DNA from: Clostridium sp. AM22-11AC
GTDB taxonomy: Bacteria > Bacillota > Clostridia > Lachnospirales > Lachnospiraceae
DNA: 64,000 nucleotides
NCBI RefSeq assembly: GCF_003473545.1
Contig: NZ_QUCM01000008.1
Location: forward strand, 39,307 to 103,306
Reading direction: 5' to 3'
Shown: positions 29,680 to 39,427 of the stretch, piece after piece
How positions within the stretch are numbered: the stretch's first letter is position 1
How the letters are laid out: each line of letters starts with the position of its first letter
Notes under the pieces: generated by a model
Seen by the model: only the letters and a program-made list of their open reading frames with translations
Told to the model about the DNA's origin: nothing
Database searches by the model: none
Position numbers and translations under genes: made by a program

Positions 29680-31290
29680 TTAGAAGATACGCCAAGCGCA
29701 GACAAAGTTGCTTCTCCACCAGGAACTTAAACCTCTGTGGACAACTTTACCGTTACTGGAAGAAGCATCGATGACTGTTCCGCCGCCTGCAGCGATACCT
29801 ACATGGCCTCTTACTACTACGATATCTCCTGCCTGGATATCATTGAAATTGCTTACCTTTGTATAACGTCCTGCGCTTCTCCAGCCGGAAGAAGTCATAT
29901 AACTCTGGCTCACGCCTACCTGCTTTAAGCACCAATATACAAAACCGGAACAGTCAAAGGAGCTTGGTCCCTTTGCACCCCATACATATGGACTTCCCAG
30001 TTTGGAAGATGCTACGGATATCAGAGCTGAAACACCTGCACCGGAAGCTGGTCTCGGAGCCGGTGAGCTGGTATTTCCACCGCTGTTGCCCTTACTTGAG
30101 CTATTATTCTTATTGCTGCTGCTATTTGATTTATTACTCTTAGTTGACGCTGCTGTAGTAGGCGCCGGCTTCTTAACATTATCACTGGTCAGCTTTGCCA
30201 TGGTCTGTACGCCTACTTTACCGTCTGCAGACAGGCCGTTTCGTGACTGGAAGTTCTTTACCGCGTCTTCTGTTGCTTCACCATAGTAGCCGGTTACATT
30301 GGAAGACGGCAGATAGCCGTACTTGCTTAACAGCTGCTGTACTCTGGTAACAGAATCACCCTGTTCGCCGATCATCAGGCCGTTTGGCTTTGCGTCAGAA
30401 CTGTTTAATACAATACGTGTGGATGGTCCTAAGTAACCATCTACTACCTGGTCGTTTCTTGCCTGGAACTGCTTAACTGCGATCACAGTGTCCTGACCGT
30501 AGGTACCGTCCGGTGTAGTAGTCAGATAGCCCAGATCCTTTAAACGCTGCTGGCATGCTAATACCACATCGCTCTTTTCGCCATATGCAAGCATATTTGC
30601 CTTAATGTCATCGCTGTACATCAGGTTATAGGTCTGCTGGCCTACCTTGCCGTCTTCTGCAAGGCCATTGACGCCCTGGAGTTTTAAAACAGCGGTTTCT
30701 GTGGCATCGTCAAAGTTGCCTGTTACCTGGTCTGCAGAAGCCAGATAGCCCAGTTCGTATAATCGCTGCTGGATCTTCTGGATATCATCCCCCTGGGTTC
30801 CCTTTGATACTGCGTAATGTTTGGCATCATCTGCCATCAGTTCATTCCAGGTGGTATCACCTACAATACCATCCTGAGGCAGTTCATTCTGTCTCTGGAA
30901 ATGTTTCACTGCTGTAAGAGTGACCTGACCAAAATAGTCAGTAGGTTCATCGTTATCCATAAAGCCCAAGTCCATTAATCGCTGCTGTAACTTCTTTACG
31001 ATCTCATGGCGTACACCTTCTCTTAAATACTGAGGCGCTGCCTGTGCATCTTCCGGCAATTCTACATCATCCAGTCCAGGAAGGATCTGCCCATCCATTC
31101 CTAAAGGTGCTATGGTCTCATCTGTTCCATCTGAAACTGCTGCCTGTCCGTCCTGGGCATTTGCAGCTACAGCCTCATTCTGAGTTGCAACTCCTCTTTC
31201 CCCTGAAGAACAGCCTCCTAACGCCAACGCTGCCGCCAGCGCACTGGATATGCAGGCATATCGCAGATAATATGTATATTTTTCATTCAT
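29680..31290 (-). CDS. Lipoprotein with peptidoglycan-binding repeats and NlpC/P60 hydrolase
   Basis: A 536-residue secreted cell-wall hydrolase. The signal peptide ends in the lipobox ALALGGC (Cys about residue 26). Four to five PG_binding_1 repeats follow (residues about 90-375; for example VKKLQQRLMDLGFMDNDEPT and IQKIQQRLYELGYLASADQV). A Ser/Asn/Lys linker leads to a C-terminal NlpC/P60 domain with Cys in SSFDCSGFVYW and His in VRGHVGIAAGGG. It probably cleaves peptide stems of peptidoglycan. ATG at 31290 is chosen from the lipoprotein signal and GAGG upstream. It precedes the two-component genes in the same direction. Confidence 0.92.
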   Translation of the reverse strand: MNEKYTYYLRYACISSALAAALALGGCSSGERGVATQNEAVAANAQDGQAAVSDGTDETIAPLGMDGQILPGLDDVELPEDAQAAPQYLREGVRHEIVKKLQQRLMDLGFMDNDEPTDYFGQVTLTAVKHFQRQNELPQDGIVGDTTWNELMADDAKHYAVSKGTQGDDIQKIQQRLYELGYLASADQVTGNFDDATETAVLKLQGVNGLAEDGKVGQQTYNLMYSDDIKANMLAYGEKSDVVLACQQRLKDLGYLTTTPDGTYGQDTVIAVKQFQARNDQVVDGYLGPSTRIVLNSSDAKPNGLMIGEQGDSVTRVQQLLSKYGYLPSSNVTGYYGEATEDAVKNFQSRNGLSADGKVGVQTMAKLTSDNVKKPAPTTAASTKSNKSNSSSNKNNSSSKGNSGGNTSSPAPRPASGAGVSALISVASSKLGSPYVWGAKGPSSFDCSGFVYWCLKQVGVSQSYMTSSGWRSAGRYTKVSNFNDIQAGDIVVVRGHVGIAAGGGTVIDASSSNGKVVHRGLSSWWRSNFVCAWRIF

Positions 31291-31370
31291 GAAATGTATC
31301 CTCGCTTGTTGTTTGTTGCTTCTGTAAATCCAATCCCTGAAGATTTCGCTTCCACTAGTTTCACTCAGGA

Positions 31371-31404
31371 CCACGCGCTTGCGCGCTCTACTGCCTGCTT
31401 GCGC
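31371..31404. repeat. GC-rich dispersed repeat, copy 1
   Basis: The reverse complement contains GCAGGCAGTAGAGCGCGCAA followed by GCGCG and closely resembles the sequence at 63310-63344. It includes the inverted motif GCGCTTGCGCGC. It lies in the intergenic region upstream of the lipoprotein gene. Confidence 0.55.
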
Positions 31405-31556
31405 TTATCAGATTATAGCACATATCCTACTATTTTTCGATATTTTTCACAGTCTTAAGAAAATCGCAAAAAAGGACAAACCAGAAACAGCTTCCATAAC
31501 AGCGCTCCCTGGCTTGTCCTTCTTTTTCTTTGTTTTTATTATTTTTCTTATTTTCT

Positions 31557-32240
31557 TTAACTTCTCTTTTCCCTGTGAAAAAGCTTCTTAGCCCCCCGTC
31601 CAAAGCGTTTTCTTTTAAAAAATGGCACTTTTGTTGCAGCAGCTTCCTCCTGTCCTGCTTTCTGGAAGGAACGGATGGTTTCATCCAGGAGACGAAAACG
31701 TTCCTCTTCCTTCTGGCCGGACTCCTGAAGAAGAAGTTCCAATTCACCTGCCAGCCGCTGTTTTACCAGGCAGCTGATATCCTGACTCAGTTTTTCATTG
31801 TTTACCTCAAGGGCCCGTCCAATGATCAGGTTCATCATCTGCTGAAACTGGGCCATTTTCTCTTCTGCGCTTACAGGCAGCGGACTTCCATCTGCAGATG
31901 TGCTTACCATAGCTGTATTTTCCTCTTTCTCTTCTTCCTTAAGTTCTTTTAAAGCAGCATCCATATCCTGCTCTAAAATCTCATCTGTCAGTTCGCCTTC
32001 CAGCTTTCCGTCCTTTTTTATCTGTTCTAAAGCATGTTTGATCGCCTTTAACTGATACCCTTTTTCCTTCAGATTTTTAACCTGCTTAAACAGCCGGATA
32101 TGAAAATCCGTATAATACCTGTGTCCCATTTCATTCCGTGGGATCGCAAGTTCTAACTCCTCCTCCCAGTACCTTAATACATGGGCTTCCACATCCACCT
32201 TTCTGGATGCATCCGATATAAGATAATGTACTTCATCCAT
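31557..32240 (-). CDS. MerR-family-like transcriptional regulator
   Basis: About 227 residues. The N-terminal MerR HTH is clear (YLISDASRKVDVEAHVLRYW, then the wing GHRYYTDFHIRLFKQVKNLK). The rest is acidic and coiled-coil, followed by a basic tail. No effector-binding motif. ATG at 32240 is preferred because GGAG is then nine bases upstream; in-frame ATGs at 32246 and 32270 are alternatives. It lies downstream of dnaB in the same direction after a 150 bp gap. Confidence 0.85.
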   Translation of the reverse strand: MDEVHYLISDASRKVDVEAHVLRYWEEELELAIPRNEMGHRYYTDFHIRLFKQVKNLKEKGYQLKAIKHALEQIKKDGKLEGELTDEILEQDMDAALKELKEEEKEENTAMVSTSADGSPLPVSAEEKMAQFQQMMNLIIGRALEVNNEKLSQDISCLVKQRLAGELELLLQESGQKEEERFRLLDETIRSFQKAGQEEAAATKVPFFKRKRFGRGAKKLFHREKRS

Positions 32241-32391
32241 AGCCATTCTCTCCTTCACAACACGTATCATTCTGATTAACTGCAGCCCTTTTGCCGCTGT
32301 TTATTATCAATGTATGCGTTGAGAATGACTATTATGACTAAAAATATAAATGGCACCTGCATCAACTGATACAAGTGCCAGATCATATACA

Positions 32392-33750
32392 TTATCCTTC
32401 CTGATTTCCACCCTGAGGACGCACTGCATTTACAAACTTGGTGTACTCCGGTTTCCAGATCAGGTTTACAGTACCGATAGGGCCGTTTCGCTGTTTGGCG
32501 ATAATAACTTCGGCCTCATTTGGATGTTCCGTATCTTTATTATAATAATCATCACGATATAAGAACATAACAACGTCCGCATCCTGCTCGATGGCTCCGG
32601 ACTCTCGAAGGTCGGAAAGCATAGGTCTGTGGTCTGTACGTGTCTCACAGGCACGGGACAGCTGGGACAGGGCAATGACCGGGGCATGAAGTTCTCTTGC
32701 CAGTGCCTTTAAAGAACGGGAAATATCGGAAATTTCCTGCTGACGGTTGTCATTTCCCCCTTTGCGGCTTCCGCTCATCAACTGTAAGTAGTCAATGATA
32801 ACAATACTTAAGCCATATTCCAGCTTCATTTTCCTGCACTTGGAACGCAGCTCAGAAATGGAAATACCCGGTGTATCATCAATGATCAGCTTGGAATTAC
32901 CGATAATGCCGATACCTTCCACAACCGCATCCCAGTCAGAGTCTGTCAGCGTACCTGTACGCAGCTTCTGGGAGTCTACATTGGACTCCATGGAAAGCAT
33001 ACGGTTTACCAGCTGTTCCTTTGACATTTCCAGACTGAATACCATACAGGGCAGGTTCTTACGCACAGAAACATAGTCAACTACATTTAAGACAAAAGCC
33101 GTTTTACCCATAGAAGGACGGGCTGCGATCAGGATAAAATCGGAAGGCTGGAAACCGGACAGTTTATAATCCAGATCAATAAATCCGGAAGGGATACCGG
33201 TAACCGTTCCCTGGTTTTTATATGCATCCTCGATCTTTTCCAGAACATTGATGGCAACCTGCTTGATGGGTACAAATTCCTGTCCGCCCTTGTTCTGGAG
33301 CAGGTCAAAAATAGATTTTTCCGTATCCGCCAGAATATTTTCCAGTGGCTCTTTTCCTGCATAACAGGTATTTGCGATCTCTTCTGTTGTCTTTATAAGC
33401 CGGCGCAGAACTGCTTTCTCACTGACAATCGTAGCATAGGATTTAACATTGGCTGATGTAGGCACAATGGTAATGATATCCCGGACAAAATCCAGGCTGC
33501 TGACTTCCGGCGGAACATCCTTCTCCTTTAAACGGTCCTGAAGTGTGACCAGGTCTACCGGCTTTCCTTCATTGAACAGTTCCACCATGGCATCAAACAT
33601 GATCCCGTACTGCTGCTGATAAAAATCGCTGCCCGTGATGATCTCCGATGCAGCGATTACCGCTTCCCTGTCCATTAACATAGAACCTATAACAGACTGT
33701 TCCGCCTCTATACTGTGAGGAAGCACCCGCTTGATCAGGGTCTCTTCCAT
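32392..33750 (-). CDS. dnaB: Replicative DNA helicase DnaB
   Basis: A 452-residue hexameric replication-fork helicase. The N-terminal domain begins LPHSIEAEQSVIGSMLMDRE; the RecA-like domain has Walker A ARPSMGKTAF, LVNRMLSMES, Walker B IVIIDYLQLM and the Arg-containing end MFLYRDDYYN. Full length. It forms the conserved gdpP-rplI-dnaB cluster with the two upstream genes. Confidence 0.97.
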   Translation of the reverse strand: MEETLIKRVLPHSIEAEQSVIGSMLMDREAVIAASEIITGSDFYQQQYGIMFDAMVELFNEGKPVDLVTLQDRLKEKDVPPEVSSLDFVRDIITIVPTSANVKSYATIVSEKAVLRRLIKTTEEIANTCYAGKEPLENILADTEKSIFDLLQNKGGQEFVPIKQVAINVLEKIEDAYKNQGTVTGIPSGFIDLDYKLSGFQPSDFILIAARPSMGKTAFVLNVVDYVSVRKNLPCMVFSLEMSKEQLVNRMLSMESNVDSQKLRTGTLTDSDWDAVVEGIGIIGNSKLIIDDTPGISISELRSKCRKMKLEYGLSIVIIDYLQLMSGSRKGGNDNRQQEISDISRSLKALARELHAPVIALSQLSRACETRTDHRPMLSDLRESGAIEQDADVVMFLYRDDYYNKDTEHPNEAEVIIAKQRNGPIGTVNLIWKPEYTKFVNAVRPQGGNQEG

Positions 33751-33799
33751 AAACTTATCTCCTTACATTTCCGGGTAGTGTTCCCGGACTGTGTTATCT

Positions 33800-34246
33800 T
33801 TATGCTTCTACTACCTTAACTGCCAGTTTTGCAGTTACTTCTTTGTGAAGCTTTACAGATACCTCAAAGCTTCCGATTGCCTTGATCGGTGTGTTTAATA
33901 CGATCTTCTTCTTGTCGATCTCCAGACCTAACTGATCCATAGCTGCCTTCTCAATCTCCTTAGAAGAAACAGCACCGAAAGCTCTTCCGCCTTCGCCAGC
34001 CTTGATAGAAACAGTCACAGAAGCATTGTTTAACTTCTCAGCCAGTTCCTTAGCTGCTGCCAGCTGCTCCGCTGCGATCTTTGCATCATTTGCTTTCTGA
34101 AGCTTTAAGTCATTTAAGTTCTTGGAGGTTGCTTCTACACCTAATTTCTTTGGAAGGATGAAGTTGCGTGCGTAACCGTCATTTACCTTTACAACCTGTC
34201 CTTTTTTACCTAATGCCTTTACATCTTCTAATAATACGATTTCCAT
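33800..34246 (-). CDS. rplI: 50S ribosomal protein L9
   Basis: A 148-residue L9 with the conserved start [20 protein letters not shown] and [20 protein letters not shown], then a connecting helix and C-terminal domain [15 protein letters not shown]. It binds 23S rRNA in the large subunit. Typical position between gdpP and dnaB. Confidence 0.97.
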   Translation of the reverse strand: MEIVLLEDVKALGKKGQVVKVNDGYARNFILPKKLGVEATSKNLNDLKLQKANDAKIAAEQLAAAKELAEKLNNASVTVSIKAGEGGRAFGAVSSKEIEKAAMDQLGLEIDKKKIVLNTPIKAIGSFEVSVKLHKEVTAKLAVKVVEA

Positions 34247-34320
34247 TTTACAAAACTTCCTTTCTATATCATCTGAATATCTCTATATCTTATATCTCTG
34301 AATATCTTCGATACTGTCTG

Positions 34321-36369
34321 TTAAGACACATCACCTTCATCCATCATCTGACGGATAACCGCTTTCAGGCGCTCCTTGGCTTCTTCAATGGTAACTCCCT
34401 GCATCTGGGCACCTGCAATAGTCCTGTGACCGCCGCCACCCAGTTTTTCCATCATAACCTGAACATTGACCTCATCAATAGACCGGGCACTGAAATAAAT
34501 GGTATTATTGTAATCAGTAAGTACCACAGAAGCCTTAATGCCCTTGATCTCAAGAAGCTCATTAGCCGCCTGGGCACCGATGATCGTCGGGCTGTCTAAC
34601 CCTTCTGCCGGGCAGACGCTGATAGCAAATGCGTCCATATAAACCTCTGCAGCCCTTACTGCCTCTGCCTTCGCCTGATAATCTACCATATTTTCACGGA
34701 ACAGCTTGCGCACTCTTGTTACATCCGCGCCGCTTCTTCTAAGGAATGCTGCCGCCTCAAAGGTACGCACGCCTGTCTGGTTGGTAAAATTCTGGGTATC
34801 GATCACGATACCTGCATACATGGCATCTGCCTCACAGGGCCTTACTTTAATGCCGTCTGCAATATACTGCAATACTTCCGCAACCATTTCACAGGCAGAA
34901 GAAGCATATGGCTCTACATAAGAAAGAACCGCATTGTCGATCACTTCGCTGCTGGTACGGTGATGGTCCAGAACCACAATGGTCCGGATCAGACGCAGCA
35001 GGCTCGGTTCATCGGTAATACTTGGGCGGTTTACGTCCACAACCACCAGCATAGTACCTGCATCCACCAGCTCCGCAGCCTTGGCGCCGTTTAAGAACAT
35101 ATCATCCGGGTACTCCGGATTGTTCTGGAAACGTTCCATCATAGGACGTACAGAAGAAGTTACATCATTGAGTACGATATTTGCCTTTTTATTCATGGAC
35201 ATGGCAATACGGTAAATACCAACTGCCGCACCGAAAGCATCAATATCTGCCATCCTGTGTCCCATGATCAACAGACGGTCTTTATTATCCATCAGCTCTT
35301 TTAAAGCATGTGCCTTCACACGGGCCTTTACACGGGTGGTCTTTTCCATCTGCTGGGCTTTTCCGCCGTAATAAAGGATCTTATCGGAGTCCTTTACAAC
35401 TGCCTGGTCACCGCCGCGGCCAAGTGCCATATCGATGGAAGTTCTTGCATAATCATAATTCTGTGCATAACTTTCACCGTTCATACCAATACCGATACTT
35501 AAAGTGACTGCCATGTCATTACCGATATTGACTGTTTTTACATCTTCCAGAATGGAAAAACGCTCATCCTGCATCTTTGCAACATACTGCTGCTTGATCA
35601 CAAAGAAATATTTATCCTTCTCAATACTTTTTACAATACCGTTCATGGAAGAAATATACTTGCTGATCTTTCGATCAATCAAAGCTGTTAAAAGAGAACG
35701 GCGTACTTCCTCAACGCTTTCCAGCGCCTCATCATAATTGTCCAGATAAATAAGACCGGCTACCAGTTTCTGGTCATTGATCTGCTGCTTATATAACAGC
35801 ATCTGAGTCTCATCGATCAGATAAATGGCTGTTACCAGGGAATTTCCCTCATCCAGTCCACAGTCAGCTGCCGCTGCCTGAGCCTCTTCTGTATGGATCT
35901 CTTTCATGTCCACACGGTACTTCTTATCTTTAAAAGAGCTGTGGATACTTACAGTTTCTCCACCGGTGGCAAGCATTTCCTTTGTGACATCCGGAAACAT
36001 CTGGGTAATGTTTTTGATGGTTGCTTTATCATCCCCAAGAATGGCTTCCATTTCCTGGTTCATCCACAAAATACGACCTGCTATATCCGCCACACAGTAA
36101 GGCACCAGCATTTCTTCCAGAAATTTACTTTTGCTCTTGTCGTAGACCTGTGAAAATGCGATCAGTCCCGCAAGAATGCCCTTTCTTCTGGAAAAGTAGA
36201 TCCATAACGCTATTCCAATATAGATAAGAGTAAAAAATGAAACTATAATGCCTGCTCTTAATGAAACTGCCCCCACAGCAGCTGTCAGCAGGACCATCAG
36301 GACCGATAAAAAAATGGGCCACTGAAGATAAATGCGGAAGTTCCCCCGCACCTTCCTTTTCTCATCCAT
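34321..36369 (-). CDS. gdpP: Cyclic-di-AMP phosphodiesterase GdpP
   Basis: A 682-residue membrane phosphodiesterase that hydrolyses c-di-AMP. Two N-terminal helices (about 14-58), a PAS-like domain (about 85-150), and a degenerate GGDEF domain (about 175-305). The DHH catalytic domain has IMGHRMADIDAFGAA, VVVDVNRPS and IVVLDHHRTS. The DHHA1 end is GGGGHRTIAGAQ. All metal-binding motifs look intact. ATG with GGAGGAAGACT. First gene of gdpP-rplI-dnaB. Confidence 0.96.
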   Translation of the reverse strand: MDEKRKVRGNFRIYLQWPIFLSVLMVLLTAAVGAVSLRAGIIVSFFTLIYIGIALWIYFSRRKGILAGLIAFSQVYDKSKSKFLEEMLVPYCVADIAGRILWMNQEMEAILGDDKATIKNITQMFPDVTKEMLATGGETVSIHSSFKDKKYRVDMKEIHTEEAQAAAADCGLDEGNSLVTAIYLIDETQMLLYKQQINDQKLVAGLIYLDNYDEALESVEEVRRSLLTALIDRKISKYISSMNGIVKSIEKDKYFFVIKQQYVAKMQDERFSILEDVKTVNIGNDMAVTLSIGIGMNGESYAQNYDYARTSIDMALGRGGDQAVVKDSDKILYYGGKAQQMEKTTRVKARVKAHALKELMDNKDRLLIMGHRMADIDAFGAAVGIYRIAMSMNKKANIVLNDVTSSVRPMMERFQNNPEYPDDMFLNGAKAAELVDAGTMLVVVDVNRPSITDEPSLLRLIRTIVVLDHHRTSSEVIDNAVLSYVEPYASSACEMVAEVLQYIADGIKVRPCEADAMYAGIVIDTQNFTNQTGVRTFEAAAFLRRSGADVTRVRKLFRENMVDYQAKAEAVRAAEVYMDAFAISVCPAEGLDSPTIIGAQAANELLEIKGIKASVVLTDYNNTIYFSARSIDEVNVQVMMEKLGGGGHRTIAGAQMQGVTIEEAKERLKAVIRQMMDEGDVS

Positions 36370-36551
36370 AGTCTTCCTCCAATCGTACCCAAAAATGAAT
36401 GGAATACGCCTATCTTATGAATTATACCATATGCAGGGCCATTCGTCCATGATAAACATTATCAGTCAAAGAATTCCGTAAATTTTTTTCAAAAAAAGTA
36501 TTGATTTTTCCTTTTTTCTATGGTATCATCATTACTGCTTGAAAAAGCCAT

Positions 36552-36633
36552 GGGCGAATTCCCGAGTGGCCAAAGGGGACAGACTGTAAATCTGCTGGCA
36601 CTGCCTTCGGTGGTTCGAATCCACCTTCGCCCA
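36552..36633 (+). tRNA. tRNA-Tyr (GTA)
   Basis: Acceptor arms GGGCGAA/TTCGCCC with discriminator A, anticodon loop CTGTAAA (anticodon GTA), a long variable arm typical of tRNA-Tyr, and T arm GGTGGTTCGAATCCACC. CCA is not encoded. Confidence 0.96.
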
Positions 36634-36712
36634 TTTACATACCTGCTAAGAGCGACAGTGCTTGCACGTATGCGCCTGATTTCAGCAATAGGTATGTATG
36701 AAAAAAGAATAT

Positions 36713-36798
36713 GCCGTAGTGGCGGAACTGGCAGACGCCCGGGACTTAAAATCCCGTGGGTAGTGATACCCGTACCGGTTCGATTCCGGTCTACGGCA
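36713..36798 (+). tRNA. tRNA-Leu (TAA)
   Basis: Acceptor GCCGTAG/CTACGGC with discriminator A, anticodon loop CTTAAAA (anticodon TAA), class II variable arm TGGGTAGTGATACCCGT, T arm CCGGTTCGATTCCGG. It lies 79 bp after tRNA-Tyr in the same direction, probably one transcript. Confidence 0.96.
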
Positions 36799-36805
36799 GC
36801 TTTTG

Positions 36806-36837
36806 GAACAGAACCTGATTGGTTCTGTTCTTTTTTT
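36806..36837 (+). terminator. Terminator after the tRNA genes
   Basis: Perfect stem GAACAGAACC/GGTTCTGTTC with loop TGATT, then seven T. Confidence 0.95.
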
Positions 36838-36882
36838 GTAAACAGCGTGGCAAATTTCGTTTCGTCTTGCCACAATAACTGC

Positions 36883-36924
36883 AAAAGAAGCAGACTCCCA
36901 GCAAAACCGGAGTCTGCTTCTTTT
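36883..36924. terminator. Bidirectional terminator after the GH13 gene
   Basis: AAAAGAAGCAGACTCC and GGAGTCTGCTTCTTTT form a perfect stem with T runs in both directions. It lies between the convergent tRNA and GH13 transcripts. Confidence 0.92.
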
Positions 36925-36944
36925 ATATGCTCTTTTATATCTTT

Positions 36945-39095
36945 TTATGCTTCCGCAGCTTTCTCAAGCTGCTCTTTTTCCCTTGCCTCTTCTTCTCCCT
37001 CTTCTACAAAACGAGATGGAAGCACCGGATAAAAATCTTCCGGATGGGAAGCAAAGACCGCACCGCTGTATGCAGGCATTCTTACTTTCAAAATACCGTC
37101 TTTTACATGGTAGAATAAAATTCCTGCATTGTAGCCGTCCTCTGTTGTTATAATAGGACGTCCCATAATATCTTCATCTGTGATGCCTAACTGCCATACC
37201 GGAATTTCTATCGCAGACGGTTGTGGCAAATTGGAAATAACTGTCACTGTCTGGTATCTGTCCCACATACGGCCATAGGCAATCTGCTGGTTTGCCGCAA
37301 ATAATGGCTTTACAGCGCCTTTTCGCAGTGCAGGAAGACGTTTGTGGATACCGGCCATATAACGGTGGAATTCCATTAATTCCAGGTCTTCTCTTCCCCA
37401 TGGATAAGTTCTTCTGCTGTCCGGATCGGTCCAGCCGCACACACCGGCCTCATCGCCGTAATACAGTGTAGGAGCACCCGGCCAGGTCATCTGAATCATG
37501 ACCGCCTCTCTCATAACACATTTCTTTACATTTTCAGAAGCACGTTCCGGTCCCATACTTCCGATACGGCCTACTACCTGGTTGGTCCTTGTAAGGAAGC
37601 GGGAGTGGTCGTGATTTGACAGCTGGTTCATGGCTGTAAACACCGTGTTGGTCTGCATCCGGCTCATATGATAAGCCATGGCATCAAAGAAAGACTGTCC
37701 ATTTCCGTAAAGACCGCCATTATAGCTGTCACTGTGCTTTTCCATACCTGTCAGGAACCATGTGACCGGCTCCATAAAGGCATCATAGTTCATAATAGAG
37801 TCCCACTCATCTCCCTGAAGCCAGCCGGACGGGTCGCCGTAATGCTCTGCAAGGATCAGTGCCTGGGGATTTGCCTCTTTTACCGCCTTTCTGAATTTTT
37901 TCCAGAAAGCGTGATTATATTCTGCTGTATGTCCCAGATCTGCCGCTACATCCAGACGCCAGCCATCTACGCTGTAAGGCGGAGACACCCATTTTTTTGC
38001 CACATTTAAAATATACTCAACTAATTTATCAGAGCCTTCATAATTCAGCTTTGGCAGGGTATCATGCCCCCACCAGCCGTCATAGGTGCGGTTGTAAGGC
38101 CATGCTTTATCACTGTTGTCATGAAAATGGAAAAAGCTGTGATAAGGGCTGTCCTTGGAAATATAGGCCCCTGGCTCATAATCACCGGAACGCTCATAGA
38201 TCTGCTCTGCATCCAGCCATTTATTAAAGGATCCGCAGTGATTGAACACACCGTCTAAGATCACCTTCATGCCGCGGTTGTGTACTTCTTTTACGAATTC
38301 CGCAAAAAAGGCATCACTGGCTTCCAGGTTTTCACGGTCTGCGGAGCGCACTACATACCGCTCTGCTTTTGTGTTATCCGCAGCATTCTGATCCACCATG
38401 GAACCGCCGTCTTTTACGATCTTTCCAAAATGAGGATCAATATGTTCATAATCCTGGCAGTCGTATTTATGGTTGGACGGGGATACGAATACCGGGTTTA
38501 AATAAATAACTTCTACGCCCAGGCTCTTGATATAGTCCAGTTTGTCCCACACGCCCTGAAGGTCGCCGCCGTAAAAACAGCCTACGTCCATAGTAGAAGG
38601 ATTTCTGCTCCAGTCTTTTACCTGGTAAACCGGTTTGCCAATATAGACATACTCACAGGACTGTACATCATTGGTCGGATCTCCATTGCAGAAACGGTCT
38701 ACAAAGATCTGGTACATCACGGCACCTTTTGCCCAGTCCGGAGTGTGAAAACCAGGTGTGATCTTAAAATCAAACTGGTCCGTGTCCTGATCAGAAACTC
38801 CCAGACGGTTATACTGACAGACTTCTGTTCCCTTTACTATTTTAAAATGATACAGGATCTGTTCCTCTCCTGCTGTCATTGTGTGCTCATAATAATCAAA
38901 AAGAGTATCTGAGACAGTTTTTTTCATCTCTGTCTCTTTCTTTCCCTCTATATAATAAACATGATCCACATCATCCTTTGCCGTGCGCATTCTCACTACA
39001 ACTTTATCATGAATATCCGGCTCTGCAGGCATACGGTAATCCTGAGTTTCTGCTGAAAACAGGGCATCCCTGTTTATCTGAATATTATTTTTCAC
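36945..39095 (-). CDS. GH13 alpha-amylase family enzyme (neopullulanase/cyclomaltodextrinase-like)
   Basis: A cytoplasmic glycoside hydrolase of about 716 residues that should act on maltodextrins or cyclodextrins. An N-terminal beta-sandwich (about 1-125) precedes the catalytic barrel. Region I is DGVFNHCG; the nucleophile Asp is in DGWRLDVAADLG, the acid/base Glu in LILAEHYGDP, and the third carboxylate in LSNHDHSRFL. No signal peptide. GTG at 39095 is chosen because AGAGGAAAAACCT precedes it; an ATG at 39131 adds 12 residues but has no ribosome site. Monocistronic, with terminators on both sides. Confidence 0.9.
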   Translation of the reverse strand: MKNNIQINRDALFSAETQDYRMPAEPDIHDKVVVRMRTAKDDVDHVYYIEGKKETEMKKTVSDTLFDYYEHTMTAGEEQILYHFKIVKGTEVCQYNRLGVSDQDTDQFDFKITPGFHTPDWAKGAVMYQIFVDRFCNGDPTNDVQSCEYVYIGKPVYQVKDWSRNPSTMDVGCFYGGDLQGVWDKLDYIKSLGVEVIYLNPVFVSPSNHKYDCQDYEHIDPHFGKIVKDGGSMVDQNAADNTKAERYVVRSADRENLEASDAFFAEFVKEVHNRGMKVILDGVFNHCGSFNKWLDAEQIYERSGDYEPGAYISKDSPYHSFFHFHDNSDKAWPYNRTYDGWWGHDTLPKLNYEGSDKLVEYILNVAKKWVSPPYSVDGWRLDVAADLGHTAEYNHAFWKKFRKAVKEANPQALILAEHYGDPSGWLQGDEWDSIMNYDAFMEPVTWFLTGMEKHSDSYNGGLYGNGQSFFDAMAYHMSRMQTNTVFTAMNQLSNHDHSRFLTRTNQVVGRIGSMGPERASENVKKCVMREAVMIQMTWPGAPTLYYGDEAGVCGWTDPDSRRTYPWGREDLELMEFHRYMAGIHKRLPALRKGAVKPLFAANQQIAYGRMWDRYQTVTVISNLPQPSAIEIPVWQLGITDEDIMGRPIITTEDGYNAGILFYHVKDGILKVRMPAYSGAVFASHPEDFYPVLPSRFVEEGEEEAREKEQLEKAAEA

Positions 39096-39427
39096 AGGTT
39101 TTTCCTCTTTTATATTTATTATTAAATCCATAATTATTTTAAATCAATTTTTTCAAATATGTAACACACCGGTATACCGGTTATTAACTTTCTTCTCTTT
39201 ATTTTCCATTTTTTTCCACATATCCAGATATGCGAAAAGCCTGGCGGGGTAGCCAGGCTTTTCAGGAGAAGGTATTTCGTTTCTTATGGGGTGTAGCAAA
39301 AACTATATAATGTATTGGGGGGTTACATCTATTATAATAGCATAACTCCCCACAAAAGTGTGCACAAAGATATATTTTTTTCACGGTTTTTCGCTGTCAA
39401 TTTTAACAGCTGCTTTTTGCTGTATTT
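39096..39427. other. Intergenic region between ftsH and the GH13 gene
   Basis: About 330 bp without a gene. A terminator hairpin (AAAAGCCTGG/CCAGGCTTTT, 39234-39263) lies within it. AT-rich sequence with TATTATAATAG on the minus strand near 39335 could be a -10 region, but no matching -35 box was assigned. Confidence 0.5.
39234..39263 (-). terminator. Hairpin terminator downstream of ftsH
   Basis: GAAAAGCCTGG pairs with CCAGGCTTTTC around CGGGGTAG; on the minus strand it is followed by TTTTCGC. It would end the yab-ftsH operon. Confidence 0.75.

Noticed and set aside
36552..36798. tRNA-Tyr/tRNA-Leu as an integration site of a mobile element
   Set aside because: No integrase, repeat of the tRNA 3' end or foreign genes are next to them; flanks are core genes.
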